Source: an uncultured Thermoanaerobacterales bacterium | GTDB lineage: Bacteria; Bacillota; Clostridia; Christensenellales; UBA1242 | NCBI GenBank assembly: GCA_949840475.1 | Contig: CATKXA010000026.1 | Coordinates: 1 to 10,953 of the forward strand | DNA: 10,953 nt | Direction of reading: 5' to 3' | Shown: piece after piece, positions 1 to 6,439 of the stretch | Numbering within the stretch: the first letter of the stretch is position 1 | How the letters are laid out: every line of letters begins with the position of its first letter | The notes under the pieces: generated by a model | The model's database searches: none | Seen by the model: only the letters and a program-made list of their open reading frames with translations | What the model was told of the DNA's origin: nothing | Translations under genes and position numbers: made by a program

Positions 1-584
1 CAGTTATTTTTTAAAATAGGTAAATCTTTGCTTGCAAGATTGGCCTCTTTTTCTGTGACTAAAAGCATAGGTCTAATTACTGTGATATCGCTTCTACTCA
101 TATAAGTGACTGGTTTAAAAGTAGAAAGTCTACCCTCGTAAACCAAGCTAAGCATAAAAGTTTCAACCAAATCATCTGCATGATGACCAAGTGCTAGCTT
201 GTTTGCTCCAAGCATTTTAGCTTTATCGCATAGCATTCCGCGACGCATTTTTGCACATAGACTGCAAGGATTTTTTTCTTTTCTAACATTGAACACTATT
301 TCAAAAATATCTGACTCAAATACATGATATTCAACGTTTATTCTATCGCACAATCTTTGTATTTGGCTATAATCGTTTTTGCCACCTAGGTTTATAGTGA
401 TTGCAATAACATTAAAATTTATCTTTTTATAATCTCTTAAAGTCGCCAAACTCTCAAGTAAAATCAAGCTATCCTTTCCTCCAGAAACGCCAACAGCTAT
501 AGTATCGCCGTTATCAATCATGCCATAGGCTTTAGATGCTCGTATTATTTTTTTGATTACTTGTGCCTTTTGTTTGTTTTCCAT
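1..584 (-). CDS. ttcA: TtcA-like tRNA 2-thiocytidine synthetase, C-terminus cut by window edge
   Basis: I translated this leftward frame by hand: it is open from the ATG at 584 to the window edge, giving 194 residues. An ATP-pyrophosphatase P-loop SGGKDS lies at residues 34-39, a CSLC pair (Cys107, Cys110) is followed by KMRRG, and LGHHADD lies at 132-138. This combination is typical of TtcA, which thiolates C32 of some tRNAs in the cytoplasm using a [4Fe-4S] cluster. The CxxC is absent from the related lysidine synthetase TilS, so TtcA is preferred. E. coli TtcA has a third cluster cysteine further along; that part would lie outside the window. The protein has no signal peptide. No ribosome binding site precedes the ATG, and a promoter-like -10 box ends seven bases upstream, so the mRNA may be leaderless. 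The gene is divergent from the lipoprotein gene at 675. The exact tRNA substrate is inferred from the family only. Confidence 0.88.
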   Translation of the reverse strand, partial: MENKQKAQVIKKIIRASKAYGMIDNGDTIAVGVSGGKDSLILLESLATLRDYKKINFNVIAITINLGGKNDYSQIQRLCDRINVEYHVFESDIFEIVFNVRKEKNPCSLCAKMRRGMLCDKAKMLGANKLALGHHADDLVETFMLSLVYEGRLSTFKPVTYMSRSDITVIRPMLLVTEKEANLASKDLPILKNN

Positions 585-591
585 GTATTTA

Positions 592-620
592 ATATTACAC
601 GCTTGTACAAATTTTTGCAA
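592..620 (-). promoter_or_regulatory. Promoter of the ttcA-like gene, leaderless geometry
   Basis: Read on the minus strand, TTGCAA (620-615) is followed after 17 bases by TAATAT (597-592). The -10 box ends seven bases before the ATG at 584, so transcription would start at or next to the start codon. No Shine-Dalgarno sequence is present, which fits. The promoter is back to back with the plus-strand promoter at 630-659. An imperfect palindrome (602-621, CTTG...CAAG ends, containing TTGTACAA) lies inside it and could be an operator, but nothing proves that. Confidence 0.5.
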
Positions 621-629
621 GTAAAGTAT

Positions 630-659
630 TTGACAAATTTTTAGTTAAATGGCTATAAT
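630..659 (+). promoter_or_regulatory. Consensus sigma-A type promoter of the lipoprotein gene
   Basis: Exact TTGACA (630-635) and exact TATAAT (654-659) are separated by 18 bases. The expected transcription start is near 665-666, so the leader to the ATG at 675 would be only about nine or ten bases. The ribosome binding site GAGG (666-669) would sit at the very 5' end of the mRNA. Confidence 0.8.
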
Positions 660-674
660 GTCAATGAGGTAAAC

Positions 675-1625
675 ATGAAAAAGTTTTTCAGTATTTTTGC
701 TATATGTTTAGTCAGTATCTTGACTTTTTCTGGTTGTGGGGTGGAAGGTTCTTCCGTTGCTACTGGTATAGATTTTGTTCAAGATATATTTTATGTTGAC
801 TTAAATGTAGAAACAACTTTGCAATATAAAGTTTATCCGTCAACAGCTAGCGACGTTTATGTGTCGTTTAGCACTGAAAATGATGAGAGTTTAAATACCA
901 TGTTTGTGTTTAGTAACGGAAAGATAAAGGTTACTAATTCAAGGTTTACTTCTATTGTTGTGAAGGCAAGGCTTAACAGCTTTGAAGCAAGTTGTATTGT
1001 CAAATTAAAAGAATATCCAAACTCAATATCATTTTCTAAAGAAAGTGATGAGGTAAATGCTGGTTCAGTGTACCTATTGCCATTATCTGGTATGTTTTCA
1101 CAAAACAGACCTCTTGAAAGCAATGAATTTAACTACAAAATCACAAGCTCTAATCCGAGCGTTATAAAAGTTCATAATCAAAACTCTCTTTATGTGATGT
1201 CAACTGGAAGAAGAGGAAACTCAAGGATTACTGTTGAGATATGTGACAGTGAGGGAAAAAGAGTTAGGGATTTGGTTGCAAGCATTGACCTTACTGTAAA
1301 CAATTCTATTGAGCAAAGCTTTGTTGCCCTTGGCAATAAGTATGTTTTGACTAATGGGAGCGACTTCCAAATTGAAGCTAGTGGAATTGGTCAAGAACTA
1401 GAACTATTTGCGTATTATTTTGATGCAAACGACTTTTTGTTAGATGCAGAATATAATGCGTTCTTAAGCTCTGACAATGTGGCAACTATAGAGCAGAGAG
1501 ATGGCAAAAAATATATCAGGTTTATAGCTAGTGGAGAGGTGGAATTAACTGTTCAATCCAATTACCTTGATGGCGAAGGGAAGCCTGTAATGCTTAAATG
1601 TAAGCTTAAAGTGCGTATTTTATAG
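675..1625 (+). CDS. Secreted lipoprotein with tandem Ig-like (Big-type) domains
   Basis: A 316-residue protein. Residues 1-21 form a lipoprotein signal: KK, a hydrophobic stretch, then FSGC with Cys21 as the likely lipidated residue. Phe at -3 of the lipobox is less usual than Leu. The rest is beta-rich and divides into about three Ig-like units (roughly 31-114, 115-210, 211-316), each ending in a strand of alternating hydrophobics as in bacterial Big_2-type domains. The C-terminal unit carries QSNYLDGEGK (294-303), which closely resembles QSNYVDENGK in the protein at 4905, so the two share a domain. It should be anchored to the outer face of the membrane. No enzymatic motif is visible, and an adhesion or structural role is only inferred. 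The ATG is preceded by GAGG with a short spacer. The gene is a single-gene unit between its own promoter and the terminator at 1683. Confidence 0.8.
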   Translation: MKKFFSIFAICLVSILTFSGCGVEGSSVATGIDFVQDIFYVDLNVETTLQYKVYPSTASDVYVSFSTENDESLNTMFVFSNGKIKVTNSRFTSIVVKARLNSFEASCIVKLKEYPNSISFSKESDEVNAGSVYLLPLSGMFSQNRPLESNEFNYKITSSNPSVIKVHNQNSLYVMSTGRRGNSRITVEICDSEGKRVRDLVASIDLTVNNSIEQSFVALGNKYVLTNGSDFQIEASGIGQELELFAYYFDANDFLLDAEYNAFLSSDNVATIEQRDGKKYIRFIASGEVELTVQSNYLDGEGKPVMLKCKLKVRIL

Positions 1626-1682
1626 CAGGATTTGCATAAACCCACCGCAAAATAAGTCAAAAAACGCAAAAACTTTTGAAAG

Positions 1683-1718
1683 TGGTCGATTTTTTAGTGA
1701 AATTTGACCATTTTTTTT
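1683..1718 (+). terminator. Rho-independent terminator after the lipoprotein gene
   Basis: TGGTC (1683-1687) pairs with GACCA (1706-1710). The stem extends inward through a G-T wobble, an A-T pair, one T-T mismatch and more A-T pairs, and is followed directly by eight T residues (1711-1718). It lies about 60 bases past the stop at 1625 and isolates that gene from the next promoter. The 1626-1740 gap otherwise shows no gene. Confidence 0.75.
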
Positions 1719-1739
1719 GCCTTTATTTTCAAATAGGTA

Positions 1740-1768
1740 TTGACTTTGGCTTTTTTGTGTAATATACT
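1740..1768 (+). promoter_or_regulatory. Promoter of the large GLUG surface protein gene
   Basis: TTGACT (1740-1745), a 17-base spacer, then TATACT (1763-1768). The predicted start is near 1775, leaving a leader of about 37 bases that contains a small hairpin and a GGGAGG ribosome binding site (1799-1804, seven bases before the ATG). The -10 box lies inside a perfect inverted repeat (1761-1779). Confidence 0.8.
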
Positions 1769-1779
1769 ATTAGTATATT
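1761..1779. promoter_or_regulatory. Perfect 9+1+9 palindrome over the -10 box, candidate operator
   Basis: AATATACTA (1761-1769), one T, then TAGTATATT (1771-1779) is a perfect inverted repeat. It covers the whole -10 hexamer and the predicted start site. That placement suits a dimeric repressor, but the AT-rich setting means a chance palindrome is possible. Confidence 0.5.
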
Positions 1780-1781
1780 TA

Positions 1782-1796
1782 GCGTACTATGTACGC
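1782..1796 (+). promoter_or_regulatory. 5' leader hairpin upstream of the ribosome binding site
   Basis: GCGTAC (1782-1787), loop TAT, GTACGC (1791-1796) is a perfect six-pair stem in an otherwise AT-rich leader. It starts about seven bases after the predicted transcription start and ends two bases before GGGAGG (1799-1804). A 5'-end hairpin of this kind can stabilise an mRNA; as DNA it could also be a second palindromic protein site. Both roles are inference. Confidence 0.5.
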
Positions 1797-1811
1797 ACGG
1801 GAGGATAATTA

Positions 1812-4751
1812 ATGAAAAAAGGTTTGATTTCTTCTTTAATAGTCGGACTACTTGTTACTGTCACTCTTGGCTTGTATACAGTTGTTAATGTTTTAAAAGG
1901 TGGAGAAGCACCTTTTGTTCCATCAAGCACAACTGTTAATGTTGCTTTTAGAACAGGCGACACTACAAACATGTTCATGGGTTATAGTGAAAACAATGGT
2001 ACTTTAACCTTTACTCTTCCTGCAGAAGCTACAAACAATCCTTTAAAATATAATGAGGAAACTGGTTTGTACGAAGCAAGTGAAGCTGGTGAAGTTACTG
2101 CTGTTTTAAAGCTTGACGAAAAAGGAAGTACTAGAACTGTTAAAGTTAAAGTATATACGCAAGGCGTTGGAAACTCTCCATTAACTCCATATATCATTGC
2201 AAGTGCGGCGCACCTTGTAGAATTCGCAAACATTATCAATGAAGTGGGCGAGCAAGGTAGCACAGGTGTTGAAAAACCTGAATATGTTGAGCTTGTTTCA
2301 GATATTGACCTTGCAAAAATTGATTGGAAGCCTATTGGTGTTAGAGGACACTTTTTCCAAGGCAACTTTGAAGGTAATGGCTTTACAATCAAAAATCTTT
2401 CAATGAATGTAAACTCATCTAACTACAAAGATTACGTTTCAGTTAATACTGATGGCGAGCCTTTAGGTTATATCGAACTTGGTTTCTTTGGAAGAATTGC
2501 TGGATCTAGCATTAAAGATCTTAACTTTGAAAATGCTTCAGTAAATGTTGCAAGAGAAGTTTATGATTTACTTAAAGCTCCAGTAGAACCAGGTAGTGAA
2601 TATACTCGTATTATTAACCTAAATATTGGTACAGTTGCTGCTTCTGCTAGATATTCATACATTACTGGCTGTGACTCATTAAGCACTATTTCTACTAGAA
2701 TTTATGGTTTTAGCTATACTAACGAAGCTGATAATGTTGCTAATGGTATTGGTGGTGTTGTAGGCCTAGCTGAGCATGTTCAAATTAGCAACTACTCAGT
2801 TAAAATGAATATCATCAACAATATTGCAGATTTCAAAGAATCATATATTGGTGGTATTGCAGGTTACATGCAACATTATTTATCATCAAATGTACCTCTT
2901 GGATACAAGAATACTATTGATAATTGTGAAGCATCTGTAATTGGTAGTGTGGTTTATAACAACCAAGCTATGATTGGTGGTCTTGCTGGTTTTGCTGAGA
3001 ATGCTGATATTATTAATAGTAATGTAAAATCAGTTAATGTTGTTGATACAACTGCTATTAACTCTATTGATTTCACTTTAGAAAATGTTACCACTGTTGC
3101 TGGTGGTGTTGGTCAAATTGTTTCATTGCCATTGACTGGTGAGAGTGCTGCTGACCAAGACAAGGTTAAAGGCTTTATCAGCAAGGTAGACAACATCAAT
3201 GTAAGTGGTGTTAACATTCGTATGGTAGGTGGTAACGCTGCTGGTGTTGTTGGTTATGTTGGAACTACATACACTGCTGGACAAGAAGTTACTGAACAAC
3301 TAGTTGTTTCTAACAGTACTGTTTCAGGTGCTATTAAAGGACTTAGAGTTGGTGGCTTCACTGTCAGAGTTAACCCAGGTGCTACTGTTGAGTACACTAG
3401 AGCTTTTGACAAAGCTGTTGTTGATGTTACTATTGAATCTTATAGATCTGGTGGTTTCGCATTTGCAAACAACGGAACAATCAAAGGTTTTGAAGACGAA
3501 AATGGCAACAAGACTATTGTTAATGTTAAAACTTTAGGTCTTGGTTCAAACGTAAAAGTTTCAAGTGAAAATGAAGCTGTAGAAGCTATGTTTAACGCAC
3601 GTTCTGCAACATATGCTGCAGGTTTAGTTGCTAGAGATTACGGTTATGCTGAAGGTGTTGTACCAACAATTTCTAACTTCGATGTTAGATTTGATGGTAA
3701 CACTTCAATTAACTTAGCTGGTATAGCATTCAACCTAGAAGTTTCAAGAGTTGAAAATATAGATGTTAATGCTACATTCAAATCTCATACTGCAATGAGC
3801 ACTAATGGGGCAAACGAACTAATTTCTAATACATACATGGTAGCTGGTGCTGTTTGTGAAGCTGCTGCTGGTGTATCTATTGCTAATATTAATGTTATTG
3901 TTACTGCAAACAAAGACATTATCAAAACATTAAAATACGGTGCAGCATTCTTTGGTGGTATCGTTGCTAGATACTTAGGAGATGTTGATGGTCTTGGTTT
4001 ATCTATTGATAACTGTGAAGTAAGTGGTGACGTTTACTTTAACTGTACTTCTGAAGTAGTCAATATGGACTCCAAAGAATTCAACGCGTTCCTTGCTGGT
4101 GGTATTATTGGTGCCATTGCAGCTAGACAAGGTGCTAATGTTTATGTAGACGCACTTGGAGTTTCTGAAGTTGCTAATACTAAAATCACAAACAACCGCG
4201 TTTCTAACCTAACTATTACTGCTGATATTGAGGGTAGTGTAATGAGTGGAGATGGCTGGAGAATTAGAGCTATTGGTGCTATTTTAGGTCTTCTTAACAC
4301 TGAAATACTAGAAGCTGCTACTCAAAATCTTGACTTAAGAACTAACACTGCTGAAAATGTTAACATTGTTGCTGACGAAGAAGTATTTGCTTATCAATAT
4401 GCTAACAATCCTTCTAACCCAGAAGGCGAGGGTGTTATTAAGAAAATTACACTAGGTGCTGGTAGAATCCATGTTTATGGTGCATCTGCTACTTGGAACA
4501 TTGGCAATACTACAAGCATTCAAGAAAATGCTGATAAGTCTGGAATTAAGTATTATGCTTTAGGAGAGGAAATTCCTGCTCCAGAGCCATCAGAGCCAGA
4601 ACTTCCAACTGAACCAGAACTTCCAACTGATCCAGAGGAACCAGAAAATCCTGTTGTTCCACCAGTTGAAGGTGGGGACGAAACAGAAGACCCTGTTAAT
4701 CCTCCTGTTGAAGGCGAAGGCGAAGACGAAGGAACTGAAGAAGTTGCTTAA
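1812..4751 (+). CDS. Large GLUG-repeat beta-helix surface protein with acidic Pro-rich tail
   Basis: A 979-residue protein. KK plus a hydrophobic segment (about 4-28) forms a signal peptide or membrane anchor. Residues 39-115 look like a short beta domain. From about 117 the typical opening of GLUG/right-handed beta-helix adhesins appears: a G-N-S-PLTPYII motif, a helix HLVEFANIINE, DIDLAKIDWKPIG (164-176), then FQGNFEGNGFTIKNL (182-196). GLUG-like turns follow, for example GIGGVVGLAE (312-321), YIGGIAGYM (345-353), MIGGLAGFAE (387-396), AGVVGYVG (477-484), FFGGIVAR (713-720) and LAGGIIGAIAAR (761-772). Residues 919-979 are rich in Pro and Glu (EPELPT repeats). There is no LPXTG motif, no C-terminal membrane segment and no visible S-layer domain, so anchoring is unclear. 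Codons look biased towards GGT, GCT and GTT, as in strongly expressed genes. Adhesion or a structural role is inferred from the fold. It is transcribed alone. Confidence 0.85.
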   Translation: MKKGLISSLIVGLLVTVTLGLYTVVNVLKGGEAPFVPSSTTVNVAFRTGDTTNMFMGYSENNGTLTFTLPAEATNNPLKYNEETGLYEASEAGEVTAVLKLDEKGSTRTVKVKVYTQGVGNSPLTPYIIASAAHLVEFANIINEVGEQGSTGVEKPEYVELVSDIDLAKIDWKPIGVRGHFFQGNFEGNGFTIKNLSMNVNSSNYKDYVSVNTDGEPLGYIELGFFGRIAGSSIKDLNFENASVNVAREVYDLLKAPVEPGSEYTRIINLNIGTVAASARYSYITGCDSLSTISTRIYGFSYTNEADNVANGIGGVVGLAEHVQISNYSVKMNIINNIADFKESYIGGIAGYMQHYLSSNVPLGYKNTIDNCEASVIGSVVYNNQAMIGGLAGFAENADIINSNVKSVNVVDTTAINSIDFTLENVTTVAGGVGQIVSLPLTGESAADQDKVKGFISKVDNINVSGVNIRMVGGNAAGVVGYVGTTYTAGQEVTEQLVVSNSTVSGAIKGLRVGGFTVRVNPGATVEYTRAFDKAVVDVTIESYRSGGFAFANNGTIKGFEDENGNKTIVNVKTLGLGSNVKVSSENEAVEAMFNARSATYAAGLVARDYGYAEGVVPTISNFDVRFDGNTSINLAGIAFNLEVSRVENIDVNATFKSHTAMSTNGANELISNTYMVAGAVCEAAAGVSIANINVIVTANKDIIKTLKYGAAFFGGIVARYLGDVDGLGLSIDNCEVSGDVYFNCTSEVVNMDSKEFNAFLAGGIIGAIAARQGANVYVDALGVSEVANTKITNNRVSNLTITADIEGSVMSGDGWRIRAIGAILGLLNTEILEAATQNLDLRTNTAENVNIVADEEVFAYQYANNPSNPEGEGVIKKITLGAGRIHVYGASATWNIGNTTSIQENADKSGIKYYALGEEIPAPEPSEPELPTEPELPTDPEEPENPVVPPVEGGDETEDPVNPPVEGEGEDEGTEEVA
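4593..4628 (+). repeat. Tandem 18-base repeat coding for EPELPT in the tail
   Basis: Two adjacent 18-base units (4593-4610 and 4611-4628) differ only by GAG versus GAA in the first codon and encode EPELPT twice. They lie in the Pro/Glu tail of the large surface protein. In-frame units like this can change copy number by slippage without breaking the frame. Confidence 0.8.
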
Positions 4752-4758
4752 CTAAAAT

Positions 4759-4789
4759 AAAAAGACGGAAAAACATTCCGTCTTTTTTT
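4759..4789 (+). terminator. Strong rho-independent terminator after the GLUG protein gene
   Basis: AAAGACGGAA (4761-4770), loop AAACA, TTCCGTCTTT (4776-4785) forms a perfect ten-pair stem followed by further T residues to 4789. It begins about ten bases past the stop codon. The A-rich left flank could extend the stem and give some activity on the other strand. Confidence 0.92.
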
Positions 4790-4790
4790 G

Positions 4791-4822
4791 TTGAATCTGA
4801 TAAAATCAGTAGTTGCTATAAT
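4791..4822 (+). promoter_or_regulatory. Possible extended -10 promoter upstream of the Ig-like operon
   Basis: TGC-TATAAT (4814-4822) is an extended -10 element. The nearest -35-like match, TTGAAT (4791-4796), is 20 bases away, longer than usual. It could be a secondary promoter upstream of the better one at 4854. Confidence 0.3.
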
Positions 4823-4853
4823 ACATATTTAATTGATTTACTATTGCGTTTGT

Positions 4854-4882
4854 TTGACAATATAATTAATATCAACTAAAAT
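4854..4882 (+). promoter_or_regulatory. Main promoter of the Ig-like / Smr / pseudo-peptidase operon
   Basis: Exact TTGACA (4854-4859), a 17-base spacer, TAAAAT (4877-4882). The predicted start near 4889 lies just before the ribosome binding site AAGGTGG (4892-4898), giving a short leader of about 16 bases to the GTG at 4905. Confidence 0.75.
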
Positions 4883-4904
4883 ATATTTATTAAGGTGGAT
4901 ATTT

Positions 4905-6188
4905 GTGAGCTCTAAACTAAAAAAAGCGATTATCATTATTGTAGTGCTACTAGTTGTCGCCGTTGGTGGTCTAGTTGGTTTTTCTGTGCTTTCAAAATTA
5001 TCGACTGCTACAATTTATGATATTAGATTATTAGATGAGAATAGTGAGCAAATTCATAATAAAACTGTGTACTTAACTTCAGAGGCAGATAACCATTTTT
5101 ATGTAAATGTGTATATTGATGCGTCTGACATAGTTAATTGCAATGTAAAATCTTCTGACACAAACATTGCTGTGGTAACTTTTGAAGATGGTTTGTATAA
5201 AATCACATACAAAAGAGCAGGCAAGGTAATAATAACTGCATATTGCGATTCAAACAATAATGTATCAGATGACTTTGAGTTGACTGTTAATGAAAACATG
5301 CCTTCAAGCTTCAACTTTGACGATGAAAAAGCTGATGGCGACAAAGAAATAACAGTCTTTGCTGATAACTTAACAAATGCTTTCGGCTTTAAAGTTGAAA
5401 GTGGACTTTTGCAAGATAATATTAATTTGTCAAGTATGCAAGTACTTGATACTTACAATAAAGAGATTTTTGAAAGTATATATATCGACGAAACCAATGC
5501 TAAGCTTGTTGTTGAGGCGAAGCAAAGTGAAAATAGTAGCACTGAGTATATTACGCTTCAGTCAAACTATGTAGATGAAAACGGAAAGGTAATTGCAGTT
5601 AATACTTTTGTTATAAAAATCAATGTTGAGGGCTATTATGCAAGGAATTTGCAACTGGTACTTAGCAGTGACCCAATGTTTAATGACGCCGTTTACGTTT
5701 TGGGCGAGGGATATATTTTAGACAATGAAATTAGGATACCAAATGTTTACTTAACTAAAGATGTAAACATGATTTTTGCAAAAGTTAGAGTTGTATACAC
5801 TAACCATACTTTTAAAGACATAACTGTTGAGGCTGATGCAGAAACTAGATCTCACACAGGCTCTGCAGAAACTAAGAGGGTAGATATTGGCAACTATTAT
5901 AATATTCAAGTCAATGCTAATGCCACCATTAGGTTTATTTACGCTGAAGCAAATGTGTATTTTGATTTTAACTTTAAATATCTTGACCCAATTAGTAATC
6001 CAAACGACTACAATAACTTTACAAACAATTTATTGTACACAAAGATAAATGTAGAAGGAAAAGTTGTCTATAAATATATTTATTGGGATGAAAGATTTAA
6101 AAGAAAAGATACAATAACTGATAGCGACGGCAACATTATAGGCTTTGTTAATGGGAACCCTAAAGCTGAGGTTATAGATGTACGATGA
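4905..6188 (+). CDS. Membrane-anchored extracellular protein with Ig-like domains
   Basis: A 427-residue protein starting at GTG, chosen because AAGGTGG lies six bases upstream and the hydrophobic anchor follows at once. Residues 8-30 are a strongly hydrophobic helix after SKLKK, with no lipobox, so it is either an uncleaved N-terminal anchor or a Sec signal. Residues 36-130 resemble a Big-type Ig domain, including NVKSSDTNIAVV and KAGKVIITAY-like strands and ending in FELTVNE. Residues 132-243 form a second beta domain ending with QSNYVDENGK (219-228), shared with the lipoprotein at 675. Residues 245-427 are a further beta-rich region ending in an aromatic segment (YKYIYWDERFKRK), which I do not recognise. 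No enzyme motif is visible. Its stop overlaps the start of the Smr gene, so translation of the two is probably coupled. A surface or envelope role is inferred. Confidence 0.78.
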   Translation: MSSKLKKAIIIIVVLLVVAVGGLVGFSVLSKLSTATIYDIRLLDENSEQIHNKTVYLTSEADNHFYVNVYIDASDIVNCNVKSSDTNIAVVTFEDGLYKITYKRAGKVIITAYCDSNNNVSDDFELTVNENMPSSFNFDDEKADGDKEITVFADNLTNAFGFKVESGLLQDNINLSSMQVLDTYNKEIFESIYIDETNAKLVVEAKQSENSSTEYITLQSNYVDENGKVIAVNTFVIKINVEGYYARNLQLVLSSDPMFNDAVYVLGEGYILDNEIRIPNVYLTKDVNMIFAKVRVVYTNHTFKDITVEADAETRSHTGSAETKRVDIGNYYNIQVNANATIRFIYAEANVYFDFNFKYLDPISNPNDYNNFTNNLLYTKINVEGKVVYKYIYWDERFKRKDTITDSDGNIIGFVNGNPKAEVIDVR

Positions 6189-6438
6189 CATTTTTTTAGA
6201 GCTTAATTATGGCAAGCTCTACCAATTAGATGTGCATGGCTTAAGCTTAGAAGAGGCAAAAGCTGAGATTGTTCATACAATAAATTTGATTGATATAGAT
6301 TATAAAGGGATACTGGTTGTTCACGGGTATCATAAGGGTGTTGTGCTAAAGAATTTTATAAGAAATAAATTTGAGCATAAAAATGTTTACAAAAAAGTAA
6401 ACTTAGATGTCGGCAGAACTATATTACTAGTAAGGTAG
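6178..6438 (+). CDS. Stand-alone Smr-domain protein
   Basis: An 86-residue cytoplasmic protein consisting almost entirely of an Smr (small MutS-related) domain. LDVHGLSLEEA (17-27) is the N-terminal LDxHG motif, HGYHKGVVLKN (49-59) matches the second HG...G loop, and the protein ends in the expected GRTILLV strand. Smr domains bind nucleic acids, and some are nucleases acting on DNA, or on RNA at stalled ribosomes; this short form lacks the MutS ATPase. The ATG overlaps the previous gene by 11 bases and has TGAGG six bases upstream, indicating translational coupling. The next gene begins one base after its stop. Its role among membrane-protein genes is not evident; it may simply share the transcript. 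Confidence 0.88.
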   Translation: MYDDIFLELNYGKLYQLDVHGLSLEEAKAEIVHTINLIDIDYKGILVVHGYHKGVVLKNFIRNKFEHKNVYKKVNLDVGRTILLVR

Positions 6439-6439
6439 G

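Noticed and set aside
3304..3537. 77-codon open frame within the GLUG gene
   Set aside because: It is an out-of-frame Leu-rich shadow of the repetitive coding sequence, without a promoter or ribosome binding site of its own.
2700..4300. Possible CRISPR or DNA repeat array in the GLUG gene, suggested by recurrent GGTGGT-rich words
   Set aside because: The recurrence follows Gly-Gly turns of the protein repeats; spacing is irregular and there are no constant repeat/spacer units.
4599..4634. LPTEP and LPTDP in the surface-protein tail as sortase motifs
   Set aside because: The fourth and fifth residues are not Thr-Gly, and no hydrophobic segment or positive tail follows.
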